A stretch of 64,000 bases of DNA from positions 372,001 to 436,000 of the forward strand of contig NZ_RBZQ01000004.1 of assembly GCF_003640395.1 (NCBI RefSeq), read 5' to 3'. This document shows, piece by piece, positions 54,138-63,797 of this stretch. The DNA comes from Stutzerimonas urumqiensis (lineage in GTDB: Bacteria > Pseudomonadota > Gammaproteobacteria > Pseudomonadales > Pseudomonadaceae). Each line of letters begins with the position of its first letter. Position 1 is the first letter of the stretch. The translations under genes were made by a program, and so were the position numbers. The notes below the pieces were generated by a model. It saw nothing but the letters and a program-made list of their open reading frames with translations. It was not told the origin of the DNA and ran no database searches.

Positions 54138-54935
54138 TCAGCCGAACACCGTCACCGTCTGGCGACTGATCGCGATCAGCTCGCCCTTCGGTGACCACAT
54201 CGCGGCGGCGCAATGGCCGTAACCGTCGCGGGCATGCTCGATCACTGCGCGATACTGGCACCAGTCATGGGTGTCCACGGCCGGCATCGGCTGGACGAAC
54301 TCGATGGTCCAGGTCAGCGAACTGCCGGGGGCGAAACGATTCAGGTGGGGCAGCACCGCCGGCGGCCAGGCGTCGACCAGCGCAAGCAGGTGCGCCTCGG
54401 TCACCGGCTCGCGCACTACCTCGCCGCGCAACCGCACCCAGCCACCCATCTCCCGCGAACGATTGCCACTGAACGGCAGGCCGCCGACGCCCCAGCGCAT
54501 GGCCAGATAGCGCGTGAACTCCGGCGCGATTCCCTGTACGTAAGGCAGCTCCTGGCAGGCTTCGACCGGCGGCATCGGCGGTGCCGGCTCGGCGGCCACC
54601 TCGATGGCCGACTCGCGCGGCGCACCGAAGCTGCCCTGCACCAGCGTCACGACCTGGCCGTTCTGCACGGCGCGACCGAGCACCTGGCTCACCGCCTTGC
54701 CCTCGCGTAGCACCTCGACGTCGAAGGTAACCGGCATGTCCACCGCCATAGGCCCGACGAAGGTGATCGCCAGCGATCGCACCGGGCGGCCTTCCGGCAC
54801 ACGTGTGCGCATCGCCTCGTAGACGAGCGCGGCAGCCAGTCCGCCGAAGGCTGCCCGGCCCTGTCCCCAGGTGCTGGAAATACTGATCGGCTCCGATCCG
54901 CCGCGAACGGCCCGGATCATCTCGGATAGCTGCAT
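54138..54935 (-). CDS. Acyl-CoA thioesterase, TesB-like double hotdog
   Basis: This 265-residue protein has two hotdog-fold halves, as in TesB-like acyl-CoA thioesterases (GQGRAAFGGLAAALVYEAMRT in the first, LTWTIEFVQP near the second). The ATG at 54935 begins MQLSEMIRAVRGG. The ribosome site (AGAGAG) is weak. It is convergent with the chemoreceptor gene, 3 bp apart, and not clearly linked to the neighbouring operon. Confidence 0.88.
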   Translation of the reverse strand: MQLSEMIRAVRGGSEPISISSTWGQGRAAFGGLAAALVYEAMRTRVPEGRPVRSLAITFVGPMAVDMPVTFDVEVLREGKAVSQVLGRAVQNGQVVTLVQGSFGAPRESAIEVAAEPAPPMPPVEACQELPYVQGIAPEFTRYLAMRWGVGGLPFSGNRSREMGGWVRLRGEVVREPVTEAHLLALVDAWPPAVLPHLNRFAPGSSLTWTIEFVQPMPAVDTHDWCQYRAVIEHARDGYGHCAAAMWSPKGELIAISRQTVTVFG

Positions 54936-55017
54936 GGCAAGACTCTCTTGAGCGAAAAGTCCGATAGTAGCGGGCCAAGCCAGGGGCGGCGACCGCTCGC
55001 TGCATGCAAATGCCGCG

Positions 55018-57012
55018 TCATTCGCCGCGCGAGCGTGCCGCCCGCCAGCGCAACTGGCGACACACCCGCCGCAAGGCCCGGTCAAGCGCGACGGAGTCGG
55101 CCGTCTGCCCGGCATAGCGCTGCGCCTCGTACTGGCGAACGAAGGCAAGAATGGCCTCGGCCCGCTCGGGCAAGCGCTGGGCGGCGCGCTCGCCGAAGGC
55201 CCGCGGCCCTTCGCCCGGCTGGCGACGCACGCCATGCCGCGCAAGCGCCTGCTCGAAACGCGCATACCCCTCGCGCTGCCGGTCCCGCACGTTGCGCCAA
55301 GGCTTGAACAGCACCAGCGCCAGCACCGCCATGCCGATCGCCAGCGCACCCACCACGCCCGCGCCCAGCGCGCGGTAGTCCACCGAACCGAACCAGCGCT
55401 GAATCAGCGCGAGCTGCTCGTCCCCCTGATAGCCCAACACCCAGCGCTGCCAGCCGTAGTTGATGCCTTCCCACTTGAGCCGCAGATCGTTCAGCCAGCC
55501 GATATCGCGGTACCGGAGCAGGGCAATGGCCGAATCGTCGAACAGTGCCCGCTCCTCCGGCACGGCCTCCACCAGTCCCTGCTCGATGCGCTCAGGGGCC
55601 ACCTGGAACGTCGGATCGACGCGGACCCAGCCGCGCCCCGCCAGCCAGTACTCCACCCACGCATGCGCATCGAGCTGGCGCACCGAGACGTAGTTGCCGG
55701 CCTCGTTCAGTTCGCCGCCCTGATAGCCCACCACGACACGGGACGGGATGCCCGCCGCGCGCAGCACGAAGGTCATCGCGCCGGCGTAATGGATGCAGAA
55801 ACCGCGCCGCGTATCGAACAGGAAGCCATCGACGATGTCCTCGCCCACGGGCGGCGGCTTGAGCGTGTAGACGTAAGGCGCCTGGTTGAAATGGCGCAGC
55901 AGCGCCTCGACCACCGCTTGCGGCGTGGGGTGCGTCGCCTTCAGTTCCGCCGCCCAGGCACGGCTGCGCGGGTTGCCCTGGGCCGGCAATTGCAGCCCGG
56001 CACGGGCGACCGATTGCGGCAGGCGCGGCTGGCGCACCGCCGCCGGCCAACTGCGCACCCGATACATCAGCGCCGCCTCGACCGGTCGGCTGCGCTGGAG
56101 ATGGAAGTCCCCCATCAGCTGCGCCTCGCCCCCGGGAAGCTCCGGCACATCGAGGGCGAACAGCCAGGGCTGTCCGCTGGGCTGCATCACCACACTGTAA
56201 TCGAGCGGCGCGCCCTGGGGCGTCCAGGCGGGAGCACGCATGACATGAGAAGACGGACCGCGCGCCCAGCGCCGGCCGTCGAATTGCTCGAAGGTCAGGG
56301 CACGCCAGTAGAGCGCCGCGCGCGGGGGAAGCTCGCCGCTGAAACTGGCACGAAAGGCCAGTTCACCCGACTGGCTCAACTCGGCGATGTCCCCGGGTGC
56401 CATCTCTTCGGCCAGCCCGGTTGTACCGCGCGTCTGCGCTTGAGGAAGCGACCACAGCGGACCGACACGCGGGAAGAACACGAACAGAACCAGCATCAGG
56501 GGCACCGCTTGCAGCAGCAACCCACCTGCCAGCCGCACCGCCGGCCAGGGGCGGCCGAACAGGCGGCTCTGCTGCAAGCCGATCATCGCCGCCAGTAGCG
56601 CCAGGATCGGCAGCAGGCTGAACAGGCCGGCGAGCAATCCGTCCTCGAACAGATAGCTGGTCGCGACCGCGAAGAATCCAAGGAAGATCACCACCACGGC
56701 ATCTCGGCGGCTGCGCATTTCCACCAGCTTGAGGATGAAGGCGGCGATCAACAGCGTGACGCCCGCATCCAGCCCGACCAGGCCATCGTGGGAGAGATAG
56801 ACGCCGGCACCGACCACCAGCATCGCCAGGCCCTTGAGCCAGCCCGGCGGATAGGACGCCTGCATGCGATAGATGCGTACCCGCCACAATCCGCAGCCCA
56901 GCCAGAGCGCAACGATCCAGAGCGGCAGGTGCGCCAGATGCGGAAGGATGACCAGCACCTGGGCGACCATCAGCCAGACGAGCGTCTCGCGCGGAATCGT
57001 CAAGAGACTCAT
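55018..57012 (-). CDS. tgpA: TgpA-like membrane transglutaminase
   Basis: This 664-residue protein has an N-terminal block of about six membrane helices (to ~185; DUF3488), a periplasmic region, a transglutaminase domain with catalytic Cys406 in RRGFCIHY, His450 in DAHAW and Asp466 in VRVDPT, a further helix (~550-575) and a C-terminal DUF4129 tail. TgpA is essential for P. aeruginosa viability in reports. The ATG overlaps the preceding DUF58 stop as ATGA, so it is part of the MoxR-DUF58-TgpA operon. Confidence 0.93.
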   Translation of the reverse strand: MSLLTIPRETLVWLMVAQVLVILPHLAHLPLWIVALWLGCGLWRVRIYRMQASYPPGWLKGLAMLVVGAGVYLSHDGLVGLDAGVTLLIAAFILKLVEMRSRRDAVVVIFLGFFAVATSYLFEDGLLAGLFSLLPILALLAAMIGLQQSRLFGRPWPAVRLAGGLLLQAVPLMLVLFVFFPRVGPLWSLPQAQTRGTTGLAEEMAPGDIAELSQSGELAFRASFSGELPPRAALYWRALTFEQFDGRRWARGPSSHVMRAPAWTPQGAPLDYSVVMQPSGQPWLFALDVPELPGGEAQLMGDFHLQRSRPVEAALMYRVRSWPAAVRQPRLPQSVARAGLQLPAQGNPRSRAWAAELKATHPTPQAVVEALLRHFNQAPYVYTLKPPPVGEDIVDGFLFDTRRGFCIHYAGAMTFVLRAAGIPSRVVVGYQGGELNEAGNYVSVRQLDAHAWVEYWLAGRGWVRVDPTFQVAPERIEQGLVEAVPEERALFDDSAIALLRYRDIGWLNDLRLKWEGINYGWQRWVLGYQGDEQLALIQRWFGSVDYRALGAGVVGALAIGMAVLALVLFKPWRNVRDRQREGYARFEQALARHGVRRQPGEGPRAFGERAAQRLPERAEAILAFVRQYEAQRYAGQTADSVALDRALRRVCRQLRWRAARSRGE

Positions 57013-57971
57013 GCCGCGGCCCTCTCCGCTGGCGCGCCATGCAGCGCCAGGGCTTGCAGGCATCGCTCCTGGTGCTCGGCCCCTTCGCCCGGCCCCAGCG
57101 TGCGACCGGGCAGTTGCAGCGTGAACCGCTGCTGGGCGTCGCTCGCAGCCAGAACCAGATGGCAAAGCAGCGACAGCCGGGCCTCCGGGTCGCCGCCAAG
57201 CGCATCGAAGCTCAGCAGCAGGTCGCTGCCCGCCAGCGCGGCGAAATCCTTCACCAGCAGGCCGCGGCCGCGGGAGTAGGCCTTCCAGTGCAGGCGCTGC
57301 AGAGAGTCGCCACGCTGCCAGGCGACCAGCCCGCGGTAGTCGTCGGCGCCGACCCCGACGACCCGCGCGCCCTCTTCGTCGCCCTCGCCGCCCTGGACGG
57401 TGGGCGCCTCGCCCTCGAGCGGTCGCGGATAGACCAGCACCGCGATGTCCAGGTCGACCCAGCTCCATGCGACGAACAGGCCCAGCGGAAAGCGGCTCTC
57501 CACGCGCAGCCGTTCCGGCCGCAGCCAACCACGGCGTTCGCTCTGCAGCGCCAGCTCGATCTCGCAGGCGCCGCGCGCCGGCACGTCGTCAAGCGTCATG
57601 GCCGCGCGCTGCCAGCCGAGCGCTACCGCCTGGTGAGCACGCGAGCGGCTTTCCAGACGCACCCAGGGATGGGCCTGCTCACCCGCGAAAATCGGGTGCG
57701 TGCGACCCGATTGCAGGCGCAGCCCGGCGAGGTTTCGCCAGGTATGCAGGATGGCGACGGCGTAGACCGAACCCAGCAGGAAGCACATCGCGTACGCCAG
57801 GCTGTTCTGGTAGTTGATCGCCGCCAGCAGGATCAGCCCGAGCACGATGAGGAACGCGACGCCCATGCGCGTCGGCAGGATGAAAATGCTCCGCTGGCTC
57901 AGCACTACGGATTTGGCCCGCGGGATGCGCTTGTCCAGCCAGCGGTCGCGATGGCGCGAAAAACGGCTCAT
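57009..57971 (-). CDS. DUF58 domain protein
   Basis: This 320-residue protein begins MSRFSRHRDRWLDKRI, has two membrane helices (~35-80) and a DUF58/VWA-like domain containing DYRGLVAWQRGDSLQRLHWKAYSRGRGLLVKDF. It commonly accompanies MoxR ATPases. The ATG at 57971 has GGAG six bases upstream; the frame is open far upstream but unsupported. It lies 31 bp after moxR and overlaps tgpA by four bases. Confidence 0.93.
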   Translation of the reverse strand: MSRFSRHRDRWLDKRIPRAKSVVLSQRSIFILPTRMGVAFLIVLGLILLAAINYQNSLAYAMCFLLGSVYAVAILHTWRNLAGLRLQSGRTHPIFAGEQAHPWVRLESRSRAHQAVALGWQRAAMTLDDVPARGACEIELALQSERRGWLRPERLRVESRFPLGLFVAWSWVDLDIAVLVYPRPLEGEAPTVQGGEGDEEGARVVGVGADDYRGLVAWQRGDSLQRLHWKAYSRGRGLLVKDFAALAGSDLLLSFDALGGDPEARLSLLCHLVLAASDAQQRFTLQLPGRTLGPGEGAEHQERCLQALALHGAPAERAAA

Positions 57972-58002
57972 GCCCTGCTCCACGCTGGCGCTGCATGCCC
58001 GC

Positions 58003-58920
58003 TCACAGTGGCGGCACTTCCCGCAGCAGCCACTGCACCAGCGTGCCGCCGCCAAGACCGGTGGGGTCGGCGCGCTCGCGCAGGCGATGCCCGACGACAG
58101 CCGGCAGCACCGCCTGAACGTCTTCGGGGATGACGTAGTCGCGGCCGTCCAGAAACGCCCAGGCGCGGGCCGCCGCCAGCAGCGCCAGGCTGCCACGGGG
58201 CGAGAGCCCCCAGGCGAACTGGGGCTGGGTGCGGGTCGCTTCGACGAGCCGCAGCACGTAATCGGCCAGCGCGTCGCTCACCCTCACGCGAGCCACCTCG
58301 GCCTGGATTTCATGCAACCGAGTGTGATCGAGCAGCGGCTCGATATGAGCCAACGCATCGCGGCGCGTGCCGCCCATGAGCAAGGCCTTCTCCGCCTCGC
58401 GCGCCGGATACCCCAGCGACAGGCGCATGAGGAACCGATCCAGCTGCGATTCGGGCAAGGCGAAGGTGCCGCCCTGGTTGGCCGGGTTCTGCGTCGCGAT
58501 GACGAAGAACGGGTCCGGCAAGGGCCGGGTCGCGCCCTCGATCGTCACCTGCCCCTCTTCCATCGCCTCGAGCAGCGCGCTCTGGCTCTTGGGCGTGGCG
58601 CGGTTGATTTCATCGGCCAGCACCAGTTCGGCGAAGATCGGCCCCGGATGGAACACGAAGCGTCCGCTGTCCCGGTCGAACACCGAGGTGCCGAGGATAT
58701 CGCCGGGCAGCAGGTCCGAGGTGAACTGGATGCGCTGGAAGGCCAGCCCCATCACCCGCGCGAGCGTATGGCTGAGGGTCGTCTTGCCCATGCCGGGCAA
58801 GTCTTCGAGCAGCAAGTGGCCGCGGGCGAGCAGGCAGGTGACGGCCAGTCGAACCTGAGCCTCCTTGCCGAGCAGCACAGCGTTGATGCGGGTAAGACAG
58901 GCTTCGAGTTCGGACAGCAT
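58003..58920 (-). CDS. MoxR-family AAA+ ATPase
   Basis: This 305-residue AAA+ ATPase has Walker A DLPGMGKTTL (about 40-49), Walker B LVLADEINRATPK and sensor-1 FFVIATQNPANQGGTF. MoxR proteins act as chaperones for metalloproteins and VWA/DUF58 partners. It is the first gene of the moxR-DUF58-tgpA operon; the function of the trio is thought to involve the cell envelope. Confidence 0.95.
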   Translation of the reverse strand: MLSELEACLTRINAVLLGKEAQVRLAVTCLLARGHLLLEDLPGMGKTTLSHTLARVMGLAFQRIQFTSDLLPGDILGTSVFDRDSGRFVFHPGPIFAELVLADEINRATPKSQSALLEAMEEGQVTIEGATRPLPDPFFVIATQNPANQGGTFALPESQLDRFLMRLSLGYPAREAEKALLMGGTRRDALAHIEPLLDHTRLHEIQAEVARVRVSDALADYVLRLVEATRTQPQFAWGLSPRGSLALLAAARAWAFLDGRDYVIPEDVQAVLPAVVGHRLRERADPTGLGGGTLVQWLLREVPPL

Positions 58921-59014
58921 GCAGGACTCCTTTGCGAGGCTCGATCCTAAACAGCGCCCGCCGGCTCGGCCATCGCCATCGGCCGGACGCTTCGAAGGTT
59001 GTGACGCCGCTCGC

Positions 59015-59617
59015 TCAGGGACGGATCATCTCGAAGCGCTCGCGGGTATAGGTGTAGCGCTGCCCGCCGAGCCGACCGATCAGGTCCAGCCGCGCCGGAT
59101 CGATGCGACCGCTCGCGTCCAGCACGCGGTCGTCGATATGCGCCAGCAGCACCTCGGCGAAGATCAGGTGGCAGTTGGGTCGCTGCGGCGGGTAGGCCTG
59201 GATATGCGCAACCCGGCATTCGAACGCGACCGCCGCGCCGGCCACGCGGGGCGGACGGACACGAGCCGAGGGCTCGCCAAGGATGCCACAGTGTTCGAAT
59301 TCGCTGAGCCCGCGGTCGAGCGCGACGGCCGTTGCGTTCATCGCTTCCGCCTGCGCGGCGCTGACCAGGTGGATTACCAGCTCGCCGGTGGCCTCGGCAT
59401 TGAGCAGGCTGTCCTTCTTGTGTCCGTTGCGCTGACCGATGTTGATCATCAGCGTCGGCGGATCGTCGCTGATCACCTGGAAGAAGCTGAACGGCGCCAG
59501 GTTGCTGGTGCCCTCGGGCGTGACGGTCGACACCCAGGCGATCGGGCGCGGGGTGACGGTGGAGGCCAACCAGCGGTAGGCCTCCAGGGGTGACAGGGTG
59601 CTGAAATCCAGTTGCAC
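59015..59617 (-). CDS. Flavin reductase family protein
   Basis: This 200-residue FMN-binding split-barrel protein contains RPIAWVSTVTPEGTSNLAPFSFF and MINIGQRNGHKKDSLLN. I choose the GTG at 59617 (VQLDFSTLSPLEAYRW) with GGGAG nine bases upstream. Substrate and partner are unknown. It is divergent from the MBOAT gene, with a 458-bp gap between. Confidence 0.88.
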   Translation of the reverse strand: MQLDFSTLSPLEAYRWLASTVTPRPIAWVSTVTPEGTSNLAPFSFFQVISDDPPTLMINIGQRNGHKKDSLLNAEATGELVIHLVSAAQAEAMNATAVALDRGLSEFEHCGILGEPSARVRPPRVAGAAVAFECRVAHIQAYPPQRPNCHLIFAEVLLAHIDDRVLDASGRIDPARLDLIGRLGGQRYTYTRERFEMIRP

Positions 59618-60075
59618 GAACACGACTCCCGAAAGGCAACGACGCCACCCGAAACAGGCGGCCAGAGGATATGACCGCGCGCAGGCGACGTGATGCAAGC
59701 CTTCCGTTCGTCGGAATCGCCGCGCCGTCGCCACGCGCCCGGCTTGGTGGGAGGCAAAACGCCATGAGGCCGCCGCGACCGCAAGTACTCAAGCCAGAGC
59801 GTCCGCGCCTTGCGCCCGCTCGTCGCGCCTAACCTAACGGTCAGATTCCTGCCCAGCGGTAGTTCACAGCTGAAACTTTTTCTAACACCTTCAAGTCGCA
59901 CTAAACACAAAAGGTCAGTGGCTAGCCGGAGCAGTCAGGCGACAGGGCAAGCGCGTTGTGTCGTAGGCGCAATGGGTAAGCGATAGCTAGTTGAAGGCCA
60001 TTCCAAGCCGCACGTTCGAGCTCGCCAGACGGGCCTGACCGCGACTTGCTATGGATGGGTCAGGGAGTCAGGACG
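59618..60075. other. Intergenic region between flavin reductase and MBOAT genes
   Basis: This 458-base stretch has no convincing gene in either direction and is the longest gap in the window. The right half is the likely promoter region for the MBOAT cluster. A possible ECF-type (AlgU-like) pair, AAACTT (59873-59878) and TCGCA (59896-59900) with 17 bases between, is weak. No strong sigma-70 promoter or RNA was seen. Confidence 0.5.
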
Positions 60076-61614
60076 ATGCTCTTCAATTCCGCGATTTTCA
60101 TCGCCGGGTTCCTTCCGGTGGTGCTGCTTGGTTTTTTCCTCTTTTCCCGCCGAGGGCATGCGCGCCTTGCGGCGATCTGGCTGACACTCGCTTCGCTGGT
60201 CTTCTACGGCTGGTGGAACCCCGCCTACGTGCCGCTGCTGGTCGGCAGCATGCTCTTCAACTACCTGGCCGGCGGCTACCTCGCCCGGCAGCCGTCTCGC
60301 CGGTTTCTGCTGCTGGCGATCGGCGCCAACGTCGCCCTGCTGGGCTACTACAAATACACCGGGTTTCTCTTCGCCACGCTGGACGATGCCTTCGGCGTCG
60401 GGCTGCAGGTGGACGACATCATCCTGCCGCTGGCCATTTCCTTCTTCACCTTCCAGCAGATCGCCTATCTCGTCGATGCGCACGACGGCGCCGTGAAGGA
60501 GCATGACTTCGTCCATTACTGCCTGTTCATCACCTTCTTCCCGCAGCTGATCGCCGGCCCCATCACGCACCACGGCGAGATGCTGCGCCAGTTCAACGAT
60601 CGCGACCGCTTCCGACTGCGCCTCGACTACCTGGCGCTGGGTGTCACGGTGTTTTTGCTGGGCCTGTTCAAGAAGGTGGTCATCGCCGATCCGCTGGGGC
60701 AGAAGGCCTCGCCGATCTTTGCCGTGGCCGCCGACGGCACGGTGCCGGCCCTTTACGACGCCTGGACCGGCGCGCTCGCCTACACGCTGCAGATCTACTT
60801 CGACTTTTCCGGCTACAGCGACATGGCCATCGGCCTGGGATTGATGTTCGGCGTCCGCCTGCCAGCCAACTTCAACAGCCCGTTCAAGGCCCGCAACGTC
60901 ATCGACTACTGGAATCGCTGGCACATGACGCTGACGCGCTTCCTCACGGCCTACCTCTACAACCCGATCGTGCTGCGCATCACCCGCGCCCGCATGGCGG
61001 CCGGCAAGCCGCAGGCACGTCGCGGCAAGATGACCGTCGGCACCTTCATCGCCCTGGTCGCCTACCCCACGTTGTTCACCATGTTCGTCTCCGGCGTCTG
61101 GCACGGCGCCGGCTGGCAGTTCGTGGTGTTCGGGCTGCTGCACGGCCTCTATCTGGTGGTCGCGCATGGCTGGCGCGCCTACAAGGTTCGCCAGGGCTGG
61201 AGGGTCGACAGCGACAACCCCGCACACGTGATCGCAGCGGTTGGCCTGACCTTTCTCTGCGTCGTGGTGGCGATGGTGTTCTTCCGCGCCGCAGACGTGC
61301 CGGCGGCGCTCGCACTGCTTGCAGGGATGATCGGCCTCAGCGAGCACAGCACCCACTTCGACAAATCCGACTTCCTGACCCTCGCCTTCCTGCTCGGCTT
61401 CGTCTGGACCGCGCCGAACCTGCAGCAGTGGATGAATCGCTTCGCCATCGCGCTCGATGCCCACGTTCACCCGCACTGGCTCGAGCGCTGGATGCCCTTC
61501 ACCGGCTGGCAGCCGGCGCCGGCGATCGGGTTCGGAATCGGCCTGCTGGGCTTTTTCGCACTGGCGCTGGCCTTTTCGGTCGCGCCCACGGAGTTCCTCT
61601 ACTTCCAGTTCTGA
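60076..61614 (+). CDS. MBOAT family O-acyltransferase (AlgI-like)
   Basis: This 512-residue polytopic membrane protein begins MLFNSAIFIAGFLPVVLLGFFL and has about ten to twelve helices. The family motif NRWHMTLTRFL (His283) and the likely catalytic His343 in SGVWHGAGW are present. MBOAT proteins move acyl groups to cell-surface polysaccharides or proteins, as AlgI does for alginate. No alginate genes are seen here. The next two genes (FkbH type and ACP) suggest that the acyl donor is an ACP thioester. Start at 60076 gives the conserved family N-terminus. Confidence 0.93.
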   Translation: MLFNSAIFIAGFLPVVLLGFFLFSRRGHARLAAIWLTLASLVFYGWWNPAYVPLLVGSMLFNYLAGGYLARQPSRRFLLLAIGANVALLGYYKYTGFLFATLDDAFGVGLQVDDIILPLAISFFTFQQIAYLVDAHDGAVKEHDFVHYCLFITFFPQLIAGPITHHGEMLRQFNDRDRFRLRLDYLALGVTVFLLGLFKKVVIADPLGQKASPIFAVAADGTVPALYDAWTGALAYTLQIYFDFSGYSDMAIGLGLMFGVRLPANFNSPFKARNVIDYWNRWHMTLTRFLTAYLYNPIVLRITRARMAAGKPQARRGKMTVGTFIALVAYPTLFTMFVSGVWHGAGWQFVVFGLLHGLYLVVAHGWRAYKVRQGWRVDSDNPAHVIAAVGLTFLCVVVAMVFFRAADVPAALALLAGMIGLSEHSTHFDKSDFLTLAFLLGFVWTAPNLQQWMNRFAIALDAHVHPHWLERWMPFTGWQPAPAIGFGIGLLGFFALALAFSVAPTEFLYFQF

Positions 61615-61631
61615 TCGACAAGGAGCACGCG

Positions 61632-63548
61632 ATGGAACAGCTACTCTGGCTCCCGCCCCACCCAGGCCTCGGCGAGGCGTTGAGTGACGCCAAGCGGATC
61701 ACCGACCCGGCCGAGCGACTGGCTCGCGCGCTGACCCTGTCAGGCTATCGCCGCGACTTCACCCAGACCGCCCGCATCGACCGACTCGCGACCGAAGGAC
61801 AGGGTGAACCCGCTCAGACTGCCACGCTGGGCCTGACGAGCCTGCGGGTGGCGGTGCTTTCCTCGCATACGGTCGATCACCTGCTGCCCGCCGTACGGGT
61901 GGCCGGTCTCGGGCGACGGCTGGCGCTGTCGCTCTACGTCGCACCTTACGGGCTGTATCGGCAGGCGTTGCTGAGCGACGACCGCGCGCTGGCCGACTTC
62001 GCGCCGCAGGTGGTCGTGCTGGCGCTGGACGCCCGCGACGCACCGCTGCAACTGCCGCTCGATGCCAGCGAGGCCGAGGTGGTCGCCGCCATCGACGACC
62101 GCGTCGGGGAGCTGCGCCAGCTGTGGCGTCGGGCCCGCGAGCGCCATGCCGCGCAGATCATCCAGCAGACGCTGGTGCCGGTCGATCCGCCGCTGTTCGG
62201 CTCCTTCGAGGCCCATGTGCCCGCCTCGCCCTTTGCCCTGACTCAGCGACTGAACGACGCTATCCGCCAGGCCGCGGCCGCAGACGGGGTGCTGCTGCTG
62301 GACCTGGCCTGGCACGCCGCCCAAGGCAGTTATGGCGCGGGGCTCGCCGACCCGGTGCGCTGGCACCAGGCCAAGCAGCTGGTCAGCCCGGAGCTGGCGC
62401 CGCTGTACGGCGACCACCTGGCGCGGATCCTCGCGGCCGGGGTCGGGCTGTCGCGCAAGTGCCTGGTGCTCGACCTCGACAACACGCTATGGGGCGGCGT
62501 GGTGGGCGACGATGGCATCGACGGCATCAGGCTCGGCCAGGGTTCGGCGACGGGCGAGGCGTTCCTGGCGTTCCAGCACTACGCCGCCCTCCTCGCCCGC
62601 CGCGGCATCATCCTCGCGGTGTGCAGCAAGAACGACCACGCCGTCGCCGAAGCGGCATTCGGTCATCCCGAGATGGCCATCGCCCGCGCCGACATCGCCG
62701 CCTTCGTCGCCAACTGGGACGACAAGGCCGGCAACCTGCGGCGTATCGCGGCGATGCTGGACATCGGCCTGGACGCGCTGGTGTTCGTCGACGACAACCC
62801 AGCCGAGCGCGACATCGTCCGGCGCGAGCTGCCGCAGGTGGCGGTGCCCGAGCTGCCGGACGACGTCGCCGATTACCCCGCGCGGGTGGCGGCGGCCGGG
62901 TACTTCGAGGCCGTGTCCTTCACCGCCGATGACCTCGGTCGCGGCCGCAGCTACGCGGCCAACGCCGAACGCAAGGCGGCGCTCAGCCAGGCGACCGACA
63001 TGGAAGGCTATCTGCGCGGCCTGGAGATGCGGCTGGAGATCAGCCGCATCGGCGAGGCCGAGCGGGCCCGCGCGACCCAGCTGATCAACAAGACCAACCA
63101 GTTCAACCTCACCACGCGCCGCTACAGCGAGGCGGAAGTCGAACGTCTCGCCAACGCCCCTGGCAGCCTCGCGCTGGCGCTGCGCCTGAAAGACAAGTTC
63201 GGCGACAACGGCCTGATCGGCGTGTTGCTGGCGCGACCCGACCCGGCGCTGGAGCCCGGCGAGGTGCTGATCGACAGCTGGCTGATGAGCTGCCGCGTGC
63301 TCGGGCGTCAGGTCGAAGACGCCGCGCTCGACGTCCTGGCCCGCGCCGCGCAGGCCGCCGGCTACCGCGCGCTGGTCGGCGAATACCGACCCACCGCACG
63401 TAACGGCATGGTGGCCGAGCACTACCCGCGCCTGGGCTTCGGGCAGCGGCCGACGCCCGCCGGCGCGACCGCGGACGCCACCTTCTGGCGCTACCGCCTG
63501 GACACCCACCAGCCCACTTCCCACTTCATCGAGGTAAAGGACGCATGA
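61632..63548 (+). CDS. FkbH-like HAD-IIIC domain protein
   Basis: This 638-residue protein has an N-terminal region resembling the SGNH-like part of FkbH proteins (~70-270), a HAD phosphatase domain with nucleophile region DLDNTLWGG (281-289, Asp281/Asp283), and a C-terminal GNAT-like acyltransferase domain (~500-620). FkbH proteins load a glyceryl group from 1,3-bisphosphoglycerate onto an acyl carrier protein in several pathways. AAGGAG lies eight bases before the ATG at 61632. It overlaps the ACP gene by four bases. Confidence 0.93.
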   Translation: MEQLLWLPPHPGLGEALSDAKRITDPAERLARALTLSGYRRDFTQTARIDRLATEGQGEPAQTATLGLTSLRVAVLSSHTVDHLLPAVRVAGLGRRLALSLYVAPYGLYRQALLSDDRALADFAPQVVVLALDARDAPLQLPLDASEAEVVAAIDDRVGELRQLWRRARERHAAQIIQQTLVPVDPPLFGSFEAHVPASPFALTQRLNDAIRQAAAADGVLLLDLAWHAAQGSYGAGLADPVRWHQAKQLVSPELAPLYGDHLARILAAGVGLSRKCLVLDLDNTLWGGVVGDDGIDGIRLGQGSATGEAFLAFQHYAALLARRGIILAVCSKNDHAVAEAAFGHPEMAIARADIAAFVANWDDKAGNLRRIAAMLDIGLDALVFVDDNPAERDIVRRELPQVAVPELPDDVADYPARVAAAGYFEAVSFTADDLGRGRSYAANAERKAALSQATDMEGYLRGLEMRLEISRIGEAERARATQLINKTNQFNLTTRRYSEAEVERLANAPGSLALALRLKDKFGDNGLIGVLLARPDPALEPGEVLIDSWLMSCRVLGRQVEDAALDVLARAAQAAGYRALVGEYRPTARNGMVAEHYPRLGFGQRPTPAGATADATFWRYRLDTHQPTSHFIEVKDA

Positions 63549-63793
63549 CTCAGGCAGACATCATGGAACGGCTCACCGAGGTCTTTCGCGACGTGTTCGA
63601 CGAGGACGAGCTGACGCTGAGCCCCGACACCACCGCCGACGACATCGACGGCTGGGACAGCCAGACCCACGTCATCCTGATCGTCGCCGCCGAGCAGCGC
63701 TTCGGCGTCAAGTTCCGCACGGCCGAGCTGGAATCGCTGCACAACGTCGGCCACTTCGCTCAATTGATAGGCGCCAAGCTCGAAGGCAGGTGA
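63545..63793 (+). CDS. Acyl carrier protein
   Basis: This 82-residue acidic helical protein has the phosphopantetheine site Ser39 in GWDSQTH. The DSQTH variant of DSL is the type seen in ACPs partnered with FkbH proteins. Its start overlaps the fkbH-like stop, so the two are coupled. It likely carries the acyl group made by the FkbH-like enzyme to the MBOAT. Confidence 0.93.
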   Translation: MTQADIMERLTEVFRDVFDEDELTLSPDTTADDIDGWDSQTHVILIVAAEQRFGVKFRTAELESLHNVGHFAQLIGAKLEGR

Positions 63794-63797
63794 TCCC

